Assembly: GCA_963555705.1 (NCBI GenBank) | Contig: OY743174.1 | Coordinates: 26,787,608-26,851,607 of the forward strand | Origin: Ligustrum vulgare | Lineage: Eukaryota > Streptophyta > Magnoliopsida > Lamiales > Oleaceae | DNA: 64,000 bases | Direction of reading: 5' to 3' | Part shown: positions 43,362-55,329 of the stretch, piece by piece | How the letters are laid out: each line of letters opens with the position of its first letter | Numbering within the stretch: the stretch's first letter is position 1 | Notes under the pieces: model-generated | The model's input: the letters and a program-made list of their open reading frames with translations, nothing else | What the model was told of the DNA's origin: nothing | The model's database searches: none | Made by a program: the position numbers and the translations under genes

Positions 43362-44760
43362 ATGGAAAACAATAGAGTTCAAAGTAATTAGGCAAATCCG
43401 AACAATCTGCCAGCAGCTATTATTAAATAGCAACCAAATCATAGAGGATGGGCTTTGAGAGATTATATGATTCCTGTTATGGGGAACATTAGAATCTACA
43501 TAGTATATCCTAATATACCAACCAATAATTATGAGATCAAGACTTCCTTAATCTCCTAGATCCAAAACTCGTCTGTGTTTTACTGGTTACCATCTGAAGA
43601 CCCACATCCACATCTTCTAACTTTTCAAGAAATATGCGATATGCAGCGCATGAACGATTCCAGATGATGCCATGAAATTAAAGTTGTTCTCATTCTCACT
43701 GGCTTACAAAGCAACGGCTTGGTTCTACTTCTTGCACGTACACACTATTACTACGTGGGAAATTCTCAGTCAGAAGTTTGTAGACAAATTCTTCCCACCT
43801 GGTCATATGTCAAAACTTAGGCATGAAATCCTATCATTCAGTCAACAGCTAGGGGAGTCAATTTTTGAGGCATTGAAAGGTTTAAGGAGCTTATTCGACA
43901 GTGCCCAATGCATGGAATAGCAAACTGAATCTTGGTGCAAACATTCTACAATGGTTTGACCAATGATAACAAGAATCATGCAGATTCAACAGCTGGTGGA
44001 TCAGTATTGGATATGACCTATGAAGAAGATTCAGAGATCTTTGAGAAAATGGCTACAAACAGTTACTAGTGATATTCAGATCATTCTACACCAAAATCGA
44101 GAGGAATTGTGGCATTCAATGAAATTACAGCATTGAATGCTAAGCTGGATGTACTAACAAAGAAATTTGACAGTATGAGTTATCAGCCAGTACATGCAGT
44201 TCAGACGGCTTCAATTTGTGATTTCTACTTCAAAAATCACGCTGTAAGTGATTGTCCAATAGCTCATCAAAGTCAATCAAATTCATAAGAAAACTTCGTG
44301 GGAAATAGGCAACGGGGTGGTCTTTATTCACAAACTTACAATCCAGAGTGTAAGAACCACCCCAACTTCCCACGGTCCAACAATCAGGATGTTCAACGCC
44401 CACCAGGTTTTCAACAGCAGAAACAAGCCAGACTACCATGAAGGAAAACATGGACATGATAATTCAGCTGGTTAAGAGCCAACATGATATGTTACAGAGT
44501 CAAAAATTTGAAATAAAGAATTTGAAAAATCAGATGGGGCAGTTGGCAGCAAGTAGATCAGAAAGGCAGCCTAGACAATTACCAAGCAACGTTGAAACTA
44601 ACCCTCGTGAGCATGCGAATACTTTAACAACAAGGAGTGGGGTTTAGTTACTTGAAATAACGGTTGAAGAGTATGAAAAGAAAAGGAGACAAGATGTGGT
44701 GAAGGAGCCAAAAAGTGAGAAAGAGTAGGGATCAACTCCAAAAAACTAAGAAAATGCAGA
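43362..44760 (+). pseudogene. Athila-type gag
   Basis: It starts MENNRVQSN then stops. It resumes with GWALRDYMIPVMGNIRIYIV and PNIPTNNYEIKTSLI, then WLPSEDPHPHLLTFQEICDM. The frame 43,672-43,920 gives the Gag core: TTWEILSQKFVDKFFPPGHM and KLRHEILSFSQQLGES. The nucleocapsid knuckle near 44,215-44,260 reads CDFYFKNHAVSDC: the second Cys of CCHC is Tyr. A further part (44,438-44,647) reads EIKNLKNQMGQLAASRSERQ. Several stops and shifts make it non-functional. Confidence 0.85.
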
Positions 44761-44818
44761 AGTTCAAGCTCGACCTCCAGACAAAGCTTATGTTCCAAAA
44801 ATTCCATACCTACAAAGA

Positions 44819-45561
44819 GTGATTAAGCATAAGTTGGAGCAGCAATTTGGGAAATTTCTAAAAATTTTCAAACAACTTCACATCAACATCCCATTTGCCG
44901 AGGTTCTAGCTCAAATGTCTCTTTACATGAAGTTCATGAAAGAGATGTGGTCAAATAAAACGAAGCTTGAGGATTTTGAAATGTTAGCCTTGAGTGAGGA
45001 ATGTAGTGCTGTTCTACAAAACAAGTTTCCACAGAAGATTAAAGATCTAGGGAGTTCCTCTATCTCTTATACTATTGGTAATTTTAGTTTTGATAATATT
45101 TTATGTGATTTATGGGCCAGTGTTTCGATGCCTCTTTTAATGTACGAGAATCTTGGTTTGGGGAACCTAGACCAACAAACATCACACTAAAGCTGGAAAA
45201 CAAGTCCATACAATATCCATATAGGATAGTTAAGAATGTCATAGTGAAAGTGGACAAATTGTACTTCCCAGCAGACTTCGTGATCTTAAGCATGGAGGAG
45301 GATAACCAGATGCCCCTCATTTTTGGAAGACCATTCATCGCTACTGAACGAGCCCTGGTTGACATTGAAAAGCGAGAAATCATTTTCAGGGTAGAAAATG
45401 AGCAAGTATCATTCGACATCACTCCAAGACAAACTCCTAAGGTTCAAACTGAAAATTGTTGCAATGTGGAGATAGCTATGAAAGAAAATGGATGGAACCA
45501 CAAAAGGAAAGAAAAGCCTAACATCCCTCAAATAACACTGAAAAAGAGAATGTTGAATTAA
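44819..45561 (+). pseudogene. Athila-type aspartic protease region
   Basis: The frames 44,819-45,190 and 45,112-45,561 together read LAQMSLYMKFMKEMWSNKTK, then CDLWASVSMPLLMYENLGLG, NVIVKVDKLYFPADFVILSM and MPLIFGRPFIATERALVDIE. The active-site motif, DLGAS in family members, is DLWAS here, with a bulky Trp in place of Gly. One frameshift lies near 45,130. RT, RNase H and integrase are absent downstream, removed by a large deletion. Confidence 0.85.
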
Positions 45562-45811
45562 AGAAAGTGAGGAAGAAAGTTGAAAAGTGTAAGGTAAGCA
45601 ATTGCAAACTATGCAGGCTTCACGAGCATCATTCATGCCTCCATAATGAAGAAGTGCAAAAATTCGAGCTTAAAACTATAAACGGAGCGCTTATTGGGAG
45701 GCAACCCAATCTTCTTCCCTTTTATTTATTATGCTTTCAATTGTTATTTCATAGTTAATTTTGGATACAAGCATGATAGGTGACATGTTTAAGTTGTTTT
45801 GCATGATAGGT
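45562..45811 (+). mobile_element. Athila-type post-pol tail joined directly to the protease region
   Basis: It contains GGAGCGCTTATTGGGAGGCA followed by ACCCAATCTTC (45,685-45,712), the phrase found downstream of pol in Athila-type elements. Its closeness to the protease shows that several kilobases of pol were deleted. The decanucleotide GCATGATAGG is repeated at 45,771 and 45,803, beside the junction with the next element. Confidence 0.55.
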
Positions 45812-46135
45812 GTTTCACCAATAGCGGTGTGCGAGGTGGTTCGAAGCACCCATAACACTTGTGGTAGCTCGTCTACCCATGCGCCCTTTCTGAATTCCAA
45901 CTTCCTTTTCAGGGTATTTTTTATGGTCTTGTTCACTGCTTCGACCTGTCCGTTGGCCTGTGGGTGATGTGGAGATGAGAACAGCTTCTTAATCCCCAAA
46001 TCGTCACACAACTCATCGACACTTCTGTTTTTGAACTGTTTCGCATTGTCACTAACCAGTGAATGTGGTATCCCGAATTGGCATATGATATTTTTCCAAA
46101 TGAACTTGGTGGTGTTGGCCTCGGTGATCTTCATC
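45812..46135 (-). pseudogene. Integrase fragment of a second Tat-type element
   Basis: The minus strand reads FIWKNIICQFGIPHSLVSDN, then AKQFKNRSVDELCDDLGIKK, HHPQANGQVEAVNKTIKNTL and TSHTAIGETP: the second half of the integrase core, with the catalytic Asp (VSDNAKQF) and Glu (QVEAVNK) present. It ends abruptly at GETP near 45,812. On the other side it joins gag coding at about 46,135, so protease, RT, RNase H and the first half of integrase are missing. Confidence 0.85.
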
Positions 46136-47623
46136 AAAGACCCTATCCTTGTTTCCTCCCTTTTTGAGGTCCGCTTTATTGGAATATCCAAGGTTGTATC
46201 TCCCTTGGGGGTGATTATCTCTGGCCCTAACCATTTCCTCCGACACAATCTCTTCCTTCATCAGGTCTACCAGGGTATTGTAATCCCTTGGTTTCCTGCT
46301 CCGGACATCTCTCCAAAACATGCTGGTCATATCTAGCCCTCCTTTTAAGGCGGAAAACATCTCCGCTTCTGTGATATTTTCCCAGATATGCATTTCTTCA
46401 GTAAATCTAGCTAGGTAACTTTTCAGAGATTCGTCCCTCCCTTACCTCAGATCCTGAAGGCGTTGGAGTGGGAGTTGGCCAGGCCTGGAAAAAACAAAGC
46501 CATTTTTAAAAGCAGTTTTCATATCCCTCCAACTGTGGATGCTGCCAGGAGGGAGTTTTTTATACCATCGTATGGCACTTCCCTCGAGGGTTAAAGCAAA
46601 ATCTTTACATTTCAGTGCCGGGGTGGCCCCGGCTATTTCCATGCTGGCGCGGTAATTTAACAGGTGATCGTCAGGATCACCTCGGCCAGAGTATTTTGCT
46701 ATTTCTGGCATATCAAAATCGTGGGGTACGGGGCATCTATGGAGGCCCTCTGTGAAGGGACTTACTTCCTCTTCATCATCCAACTTGTATGACGGCGGCT
46801 CGCTGTTCTCGTCGTGACCGGAGTACTCCGGATCACGATATTGGCCATAGAGTGGCGGAGCATACTCCTGCCTTTATGGTGGTGGAACGCGGTCGTAGTT
46901 TGGCCTTTCATGGCTCTGTAATTCGTTGCGAGGATTAGTCCGAACTGCTTCGGCTCTTCTTTCATGCCTATTCCTAGGCTCATATGCTGATGCCAACCTT
47001 TCCGCTCCCGTTCCATGTTGGTCCCTATACATTTGACCCTGCGACAAGGCTTCTTCAGCGCGTCGCTCACGCCTATTTCTAGGCTCTGCGGCATTGTGCC
47101 GACCTGGATCCGTTTGTCCTCATCGTTGGCCCCTGAATAACCCTCACATTCGGCTAAAAACACTGCCGGATCTTGCGGGAGAAGCCTCCCTGCGTCTATC
47201 TGGGAGTGGGTTTTGTTCTTCATGTGCTTCATGTTCCGGGTCTCGCTCATAGAAAGGCTCGGATTCCACCTCGGCATATGTCTGTGGATCTTGATAATAA
47301 TACGAGATAGTGGCCGCCTCGGATGGTGAATGTTGTGGCTGTGAGTATTGCTGAGGCATCACGAGTTCGTTCATAACATACCCTCTGGCCATAAAAGCAT
47401 TCATTGCAGCAGTCTGTTCTATTTGCTGCCTCTGCATCTCCAGCATTTGGGCCGCCATGCGTGTCATGTCTCGCATCATGCGGCGATTTCGGTGCCGGCG
47501 AGGTAGGTTTGGTTGTGCCACTTCCTCATTGGCGTTTTCATGGAGTCCTTGAGGAACTTCGCCCTCGCTGTGTTGGCCACTTCTTCCCCTACGGGGGTTA
47601 ACATCACCATCACTTTCGTTCAT
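46136..47623 (-). pseudogene. Gag of the second Tat-type element
   Basis: It starts with Met at 47,623 (MNESDGDVNPRRGRSGQHSE). A basic, Met/Gln-rich region reads RMMRDMTRMAAQMLEMQRQQ. A frameshift falls near 47,150. The core block then follows: HDFDMPEIAKYSGRGDPDDH, ASMEIAGATPALKCKDFALT and IRWYKKLPPGSIHSWRDMKT (46,442-46,783). After another shift it reads ITEAEMFSALKGGLDMTSMF and KPRDYNTLVDLMKEEI (46,052-46,393). The coding region is less decayed than that of the backbone Tat element. Confidence 0.85.
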
Positions 47624-47789
47624 GTTTAGGGAAATGCCTTAATTAATTTTATTCTGTTTTTCAAAGATGAGTGGACTTTCGTTTCAAAAATCCCCACCTT
47701 TTTCAAGGTTATTAAACTTATATCTCAAAGTTATATGCCTTTTTCCAAGGTTATTACACTTGTGTTTCAAAATTATTACACCTTTTTTT

Positions 47790-48030
47790 CAAAGATGACC
47801 AGCTTATCTTTCAAAGCACTTGCCTTTTCCAAGGCCAACCAGCTTATTTTTCAAAGCCCTTGCCTTTTTCAAGGCCAACCAGCTTATCTTTCAAAGCTCT
47901 TGCCTTTTTCAAGGCCAACCAGCTTATCTTTCAAAGCACTTGCCTTTTTCAAGGCCAACCAGCTTATCTTTCAAGACTCTTGCATTTTTCAAGGCCAACC
48001 AGCTTATCTTTCAAAGCTCTTGCTTTTTTC
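47790..48030. repeat. 40-bp tandem repeat in the leader of the second Tat-type element
   Basis: Six units of exactly 40 bp (CCAACC at 47,835, 47,875, 47,915, 47,955 and 47,995, with a first copy at 47,795) of the type CTTGCCTTTTTCAAGGCC-AACCAGCTTATCTTTCAAAG. Each contains the inverted pair CTTG...CAAG. The array lies between primer site and gag on the minus strand; weaker copies extend to about 47,700. Confidence 0.9.
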
Positions 48031-48123
48031 CGCTTCTTCGTAAATGGTTCTTCGTCCTTTTTTAGGACTACCTTCCTATGTATGGCTTTTTATCATGTGT
48101 TTTCGTGGTTAGCAGTATGGTTT

Positions 48124-48140
48124 CCCACAGACAGCGCCAA
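48124..48140 (-). promoter_or_regulatory. Primer-binding site of the second Tat-type element
   Basis: The minus strand next to the LTR end reads TTGGCGCTGTCTGTGGG, the well-known primer site of many plant Tat/Ogre-related elements. Confidence 0.85.
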
Positions 48141-48141
48141 A

Positions 48142-48811
48142 TGTTGACCACAAAATCCGGATGGACCTTGGACCAACACGTCTCAGCTCCTCCCTCTTGG
48201 ACACGTGGACCTCCTGCGCACTGTGACAATAAATCAGTTTGCAAAGGGGGTCGAGGTGGCTCCCGTTTGCACTCCGATGCCTAAGTCAGTACTCATTTTG
48301 GGCAAATATTTATTGGGTGCGGGAAATATAAATGTGTAAAAGAGAGAAAAGGGAGTGAGAGAAATATAGAGTTAAGAATCAGAAGTTACTAACCCCTTAC
48401 TTGGAGACAATTGTGCTTCATTTATAGAGGAACTTCTTGTCTCGGATCACGACACGTGGCATACTTTACACTTGTCATCACCCCAGCTCATGGAGGTGAC
48501 AACCTTGCTTTTCAACCGTAATCATTGCTACATTTCGTAAGGGATGGGCGTCTGTCACGTCTTGGTAAAGGCAGTGTCCAATCACTGACTCCATCTCTCT
48601 TCTGGTCAGCGCCTTAAAGCCCCCCGGCTGGGTATAAAGCACATCGGCTAGGCGTTAACCAGGTCGGCTTAAAGAGGTGTGCTCGACGTACCACCTCGGC
48701 ATTCTTCCCAGGTGATACTTTAGGCCTTTAGTTGTGGGCCATGGTCCGTTGGGCCACTATTGGGCCTTCGCTAGTGGATCACTGTACCTTTCTTTGGGCC
48801 CGGATTCAACA
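48142..48811 (-). mobile_element. 5' LTR of the second Tat-type element
   Basis: 670 bp from TGTTGACC (48,142) to TTCAACA (48,811), with TGTTGA/TCAACA inverted ends. It contains a TATA-like CTATAAATGAAG (minus, 48,416-48,432). It is GC-richer than the surroundings. A 3' LTR is not present, because the element is truncated at about 45,812. Confidence 0.85.
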
Positions 48812-49320
48812 CTATTTTAGACCAAATAACAAATGTTCTAGGTTCTTGTTAAAGATATAGATATATCTTAAACCCTAGATAATTCATTGCGCTATTTTTA
48901 CAAAGAGTTAATGCAATTGATTGAGTTTTAATCGACATAGAGATATAGTAGGTTAAATCAATTGATTATGGTTAATTTCACTCGAGAGAGGTAATTAGCT
49001 AAACTTGGAAAATCAGGTCTAACATTGTAAATGATTAATTTATTAATTTGCATGCGTTGAGAAATTACTTAAGCGGGAGTTAATTGAAATCATGAATCCC
49101 AACTATTTTTTGTTCAATTTTTTTTATTTTAATTTAGTTTAAAATTATTTTATTTAATTTAGATTTACAAAAATTCATCTTTAATTGTGCATTTCATTTG
49201 TTAAGATTAAATTAACTAGAGTATAATTGAGTATACATTCCTCGTGAGATCTACAATTTGGACTCAAAAAATCCATTTGATTACTTGTACACGATCCGTG
49301 CGCTTGCGATACACACTTTT
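48812..49320 (+). mobile_element. 3' half of an Athila-like LTR
   Basis: It runs parallel to 32,038-32,560 of the solo LTR (for example TTAGACCAAATAACAAATG, CTCGAGAGAGGTAATTAGCT and CATTCCTCGTGAGATC), differing at many positions. The 5' half is absent, replaced by the second Tat-type element. Confidence 0.8.
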
Positions 49321-49942
49321 AGCAAACAACGTGTTTGTTGAACTTTATCGCTCACCCCTCCATTTTCCCATCTTAGGTGATGAAAGTTAGATGATTTGAG
49401 GAGAGCACGTGGAGCAGACTCTGTCAGTACAACATATATTCTTTTTAGAATAAAGTTAAATTTGAATTTATTTAAATTCTTCATTAATTATTCCTCATTC
49501 GGTCATTATTGAAATTACTTATAATTGGATTTAGTTTTGATTAAGTTTTGGTATTATATTAGTAGATACAAATTCCCTATCCGGTTAGATTTAATTTATG
49601 GATTTGATATTGATATTTGCTACTAATGTGGAGTTGGGGATTGAATTCAAATGGTTTAGTAGATACAAATTCCCTATCCGGTTATATTTTTAAATTGTTA
49701 TTGTGATTATTATATCGCTCTATAGGTTGGTTAAGTCCAATTTATAAGAGAGACTTTTTCGAAATTTCTTTAGAACTTTTCAATAAAAAAAAATTGAAAT
49801 TTTTAGCATTTAAATGATTTATTTTTACATATAAAGTAAAGGGAACTTAACATGTCTAAGTTTAAGATTTTAAACTTGTAGTATTACAAAAGTGACGTAG
49901 TTTTAGTTTACCATAGGATGATATTGTTGATTAAGGGTCCTT

Positions 49943-50001
<59 letters not shown>

Positions 50002-50100
50002 GATTAGGAAAATTATTTAATAATTTTAATTTAAATAACAATATTTTGAAAATCTAACCGGGATATGGCTGTTCAATCAAAAAATTGGGAACAGATTGAA
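49321..50100 (+). mobile_element. Fragment related to the LTR-like insertion at 16.9-19.5 kb, with shared motif
   Basis: GGTGATGAAAGTTAGATGAT (49,374) continues GAGGAGAGCACGTGG, matching 19,255-19,310. A 33-bp phrase (TTAGTAGATACAAATTCCCT...) occurs twice, at 49,558 and 49,656. The shared 55-nt motif is at 49,718-49,775. A (TA)n tract at 49,946-49,999 ends the recognisable part. Confidence 0.5.
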
Positions 50101-50206
50101 AAATCAAGGGTTAAAATCGGTCTGCGGACCAAGAAAAATGCGCTTTTTAACAGTTTAAATCGAAAAAAAGGGGTTTAACCGATTTCTTCCAAAAATAAAT
50201 AAATAA

Positions 50207-50261
<55 letters not shown>

Positions 50262-51102
50262 AACTTTTTTAATATTTTGGAAGATTTCTAAGGTACAAAC
50301 AAATTTATTGTCCAAAATAGATAAATGATTATTGATTTTGATTTTGATTTTGATTTTTTGTGCACCTATGTGTTAATTAATTTGAATTTTTGGATAGCTA
50401 AATTAATTTGGTCCAATTTTTACGGTATCTTTTACTTTTAGTATTTTATTATTATTTTTATTTATAATCAGTTCCGTCTCTTGAACCTTTACTCTTTTAA
50501 TTTTTCGGATAAATGATTGGTTAGATTTTTTAACACAGTTATATAACCAAGAAGAGTTTTTATTTCTTTACAGATTTATTGGTATAATCTTTTATTTTTG
50601 AATTTTATGTTAAAAATTAAAATTAAAATTTTAATTTTAATTTTTTTTGGAATTCAATAATTTTTATTTTAAAAACTTATTTAAATACATTTTTATTTAA
50701 ATACTTATTCTTCGTTTTTAGTTTTTCACTTAAAGTGTCAAAAATAGTTTTCGAGTTTTATATTATAAATTTAGCTTTATATTCAAAAATACATTTTCAA
50801 AAATACCATGTCCAACAAGATTTCAATATTTACAATATTAAAAATTAAAAACAATTTGAAAGGGCAAACCAAATGCACTACCTTTTTTATTTTATTTTTT
50901 TGTCAAATATATTTTGCACCACTCATAAGTTGTAGAGTTGTCCTTTGGATGACATTTGAGTTTGATTTAGGTGTGGACCATGTGATATATTAGTCTACTG
51001 GCTTTTGTGGTTGGTTAGTTAATTCGGTGTCACTTTCACGGGTCTCATTGGACCGACTTGTTCATTATTCAAACGTTGCCATTATGCTCAATTTAGGAAC
51101 TA
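50101..51102. other. AT-rich stretch, no gene seen
   Basis: An (AT)n tract at 50,211-50,258 and a (TTTTGA)n run at 50,331-50,357 are the only structure I see. No coding signal. Confidence 0.5.
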
Positions 51103-51997
51103 CTAGTAAGTGCGTTGCATATGTTTTATGTAGGATGAATGAGATGCGTAATGTTTATAAATTATTAATACTATTTTTAAAGTAGTTGAGCTATTAGATA
51201 TTATTAAAATTAAAAATTAAAAATGTTAAAAAAAACTATATATGAAATTACGTATATAATGTAAAAATAATGAATAAACTGAAATGTAATATTGATTATA
51301 ATAACACTTATTTGTACATAATATTTTTTGTCAACTTCTCACAATTTTTCTTATTTTTATTTTATATTTTTATCAAGACTTTGATAGTGTGCATTAAAAT
51401 TTTGAGAGAAGGTGTTATATGTAGTTGTCCATGAGAGAATACATATTCAGAAATATGTATTCCAACAACAGACATTATTTATTCTTAAGCCTTTTTAATA
51501 GTTATTTTAAAGTATACACATTGAAAATTGGTCATTTTGAATTTGAATTAATATTCTTCATCTGTTCATCATTTGTCGAAATCAATATGATGCGTGAAAG
51601 AAAAACTTGTTTTCAAGCACGTTGTCCAATGATTATTTTTGCATGAATTATACATCTTTTGAAATCACGATAATTCATTAATGTCTCATTACAAAGAACG
51701 TTAGATGAATCTAGATTCCTCAAGAACACCACAGAAGAATTTATTTTCAAGATTAACTTATTGGTCACACATCTTTATGACCTCTTCAAATGAAGAAGCT
51801 CCGACTGGAAAAATATAGTATTTTTACAATACAAATTAATGAGAAAATTATATTTTAAAAAAATGCATAAGAGCTAATCGTGCAAATAAGCAAAAGACAT
51901 ACATTTCTATCAAATTTATTTTAAGTACTTGCCATCGGAAATTGCAACAGACAACACTACTTTTTGATGTGAACCCCTTTGATATGTTGACCAAAAA
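51103..51997 (-). mobile_element. Helitron 3' end and interior, minus orientation (partial)
   Basis: The minus strand ends CTAG (51,103-51,106) followed by T, with a weak GC-rich hairpin (GTGCGTTGCATAT on plus) just inside. The first 540 bp are homologous to 57,695-58,245, which starts with the same terminus, so both belong to one family. The 5' end of this copy is not recognised; the next Helitron starts at 51,998. Confidence 0.6.
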
Positions 51998-54015
51998 TCT
52001 ATCTATATATAAAAATAAAGTCTTTACCAAAAATAACCCACACATTCTTTCCCGTCAAAATGTACTTGCTAAATTTGGAAAGGTTTGCCAAAAATACAAG
52101 AATTAAAACATAAAAAAAAATTATTGCATTTTGGAAAGTGTAATGATAGTAAATTTGAATTACACTTTTGAGCACTAAAAGCATTTGTTCAAAAAAAAAA
52201 AAAAAATCATTTTGAGCACTATTAAATTATATAAAAAATAATGGTAGTTAAAATTTTTTCTTTAAAAACTAAGAATGTGATGTTTCCGAGGCAAAAATTA
52301 GTGATTGAAAAGTGGAGAGAAAAAAATATGTATGATTAAAAAGTAGTTTAAAAGCGTGTTGTTTAAAAATATTTTGTCAAACAGAGATGTTTTGATCCAA
52401 TTTCAAAAAAGGACAATTTAATTTATTTATTTTTTAACAAATTTGTTGTTACTTAATAGGATGATTGATTTTAATATAACTATTAATCTTATTATGTATC
52501 ATAACTTCATCTTTTTTTTGTGGAAAATGTGAAAAAATTATATCAAAAGCATCATAAGTATAACTTAAAAAATAAATAGACAATTCTTTATTGTTATAAA
52601 AAAAGTATTCAAGATCAGCAATTTAGAAATTTTTTAAAAATTAATTATAAAAAAAAATATTCAAAAATATTCTGCTTAATCATAGTGTAACTAATTTAGT
52701 AAAGTAACATTAAATTATTTTTAAAGATATAAAATTATATTATAAAATGTGTTGAAAAATATTTAAATAACCCGAAAATGTTTTAGTTTAAAGAACGAAA
52801 AATGTTTTAGTTTAAAGAACTTAAGAAAATTCCTTATATTGCGTATTTTTTTTATAAGTTTTCCAGTTAGATTATAAAAAATAAAAAAAATAAAAAAAAA
52901 TAATAAAAAAAAATTAAATGACTAATCCAGGAATTTTCTTTCAAATCGAATAATTTCATACTTGATTGAATATAATTTTTCGTCATTTGTACTGATAATT
53001 AACAAGAGTTAGAAGTAATTACTCTCGCATGTTGGAATGTATTTGAAAAATCCAATGGGTAACTATCAGTATTAAAATTATGTTTAAGCATGTGTTCGAT
53101 AAATTTGCAAAAATGGTTTATAAACCATTTTATAAAAAACACAATTTGTCAAATCACTTTTTTAACCATACACATTATTGTATCATTTTGAAGTCGAAAA
53201 ATGAGTAATATAGACGTCAAATCGAAGATCTCAACAAGAAGTTTAATACAATATAACAATTGAGAGCAAACTGTAAAAACATTGTCCGTAAAATCGTCCA
53301 AAAGATCAAATGTCAAAGTTTTAATTTATATTTTTTTTAATTCATTTTAAATTATATTATTTAAGTTATATAATACTCCGTGTTCAGAAAATCTGAAATG
53401 GTTCGACCTGAAACAGGCAATAGATCAAGGGTCAGAAGATTGAATCTGGTTGAACCGGGGTCAAATCAATTTTAATTAAAAAATAAATAATTATTTCAAA
53501 GATCAGAAAATTTTTAAAAAAAAATTATTTTACAAATAAAACAATATTTACTCATTTGGAGTAAAATTAAATAAACAAGAAATATAACAACAATATTCTT
53601 TACTAATTCAAAGCAAATATAGATTTATGGTTATTAGTTTTATTTATTAAACTTTATTTCAAAATAATTTAATATATCAAAAAAATAACTTATTTAAAAA
53701 AAGAAAATTTAACAAACAAATAAATAGTAACTAAAACTTTTTTTTTTTAAAGAGACAAACAATTTAAAAGAAAAAAAAATCTTATAATGATCATAATTTC
53801 TTATTTTTTTATTAGTTTTGTAAATGTTGGATTTCCTATTTTGATTAGCTTTTTTTTTTTTTTTTTTAAAGTTTTGAATTCGATAATATTTTGTATTCAA
53901 ATGTTATTGCACTGTTTTTATTTGACATGATTGTATATTTAATGTATTTTCATAAATTTTGATCAAAATCATTATCACAACTATATTCTCTGCATTGCAT
54001 GGATGAAAATACTAG
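51998..54015 (+). mobile_element. Complete non-autonomous Helitron (2,018 bp)
   Basis: The 5' terminus is TCTATCTATATATAAAAATA (51,998), preceded by A. The 3' terminus is TGCATTGCATGGATGAAAATA followed by CTAG in outline, with CTAG at 54,012-54,015 followed by T. Insertion between A and T without target duplication is the Helitron hallmark. The interior is AT-rich with no ORF of substance. No Rep/helicase is present. Confidence 0.7.
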
Positions 54016-54770
54016 TTCTCACAACAACGAAATCAATCCAAGAAAACTAAAATTTATAATAATAAACTTTGACCCAAGCTAATCTAACCAAAATTCAAAA
54101 TGAATAAACCCAAATCCAATGAATAGAAATAAACAAGTTCCTAAATTTCTTCCAAGTTCCAACAATATAAGAATCATTAATTCTTCATAAAGATGAGAAC
54201 ATTCCTCAAAAGAGGCGAGATAGAAGGAAGGATTCTTTCCTTCATCAAGTGTTCTTCATACACAAGACAATGAACTTCAAAGTTGTTGTTCTAGGGTTTA
54301 AAAGAGGTCCTTAAATAGTATAACTATCATAGGAATTAAAGAAAATGAAAAAATAAAGAAAAAGAAGACAAACATCTGGATTTGGCTCCCAAAATGTAAC
54401 CGTGTGGCCGCATACAATTTTCTGTCCAAATTCTACATGCGTCATCTTCAGTATTTTGGTCATAACTTTTGATTCTAATGTCCGATTAAGGTGATTCAAA
54501 ATGTGTTGGGAACTAGACAAAAAGTGATACAATTTTCAAGAGTAGTGAATCTCAAATTTGGATTGTATCCCTATCAAAACGTTAATTGAATCTCAAACTC
54601 CTACCAAGTTGATAAATTTAAACCATTTCTCGTCCTATTCGCGTCCAGAATTGAGGGTGTCTTCCATTTGGTCTTTGATTCGATAATTTTCAAATTTGTT
54701 CCACTATCGACTATCTCATCATGGGATCCACTAGTACGTGCATCAAGGTTTGACTTTCTTGGTTATAATC
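54016..54770 (-). mobile_element. LTR-like fragment, minus orientation
   Basis: Phrases such as GTCATAACTTTTGATTCTAAT followed by GTCCGATTAAGG and the GGTCTTTGATTCGATAATTT block resemble plant Ty3/gypsy LTR promoter regions. A TATA-like stretch (TACTATTTAAGGACC, minus, near 54,311-54,325) fits. Borders and internal sequence are not found. Confidence 0.35.
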
Positions 54771-55329
54771 ACTTTTTTCATCGGTAAAGTAAATATTGTA
54801 TCTAAAAAAAATTTCATATTAATTTTAAATGATGCACCACAAATTTAAGATTGAAATTTTGAGATCAATTTTGTAACATGCCACTTATAAAAAAACCAGA
54901 AATTTTTTGTCAAATCAAAATTTATAATAACAAAATTGTTATATTTTACTTGGTAAAAATGTAATAGAATCGAATTCTTAAGTTAGACAAAAAAAGAAAT
55001 GTCCTTTTTTTTTGGTAGTTAAAACATAATCTTATTTATGAATAAATAAATACAAACTAAAATAAATTATGACTTGAATTAATGCCAAATGAAACCTCTT
55101 TCATCACCACAATTGTTGTTGAAAAGTAATTTATATTATTTATTCTTGTCATTATACTATTCCTGCTTCTATGACCATTATGAATTTTGACAATTATGTC
55201 CATGTCTGGTATAAATTAAAATATCAATTTTTAAAGTAAGTCAAAGTTAATAATCTATCTCAACCACATATTTCATGAGACATACAATATCTCAACTACA
55301 TATTTCATCAACTTTTATCTTGTGTACCT
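54771..55329. other. AT-rich stretch, nothing recognised
   Basis: No gene, repeat array or transposon terminus is visible on either strand. Confidence 0.5.

Noticed and set aside
46762..47277. 171-codon frame on the minus strand
   Set aside because: Mostly an out-of-frame reading of gag of the second Tat-type element; the in-frame blocks on either side identify the true frame.
47790..48030. CRISPR-like regular 40-bp repeats
   Set aside because: Units are contiguous tandem repeats without spacers, in a plant retrotransposon leader.
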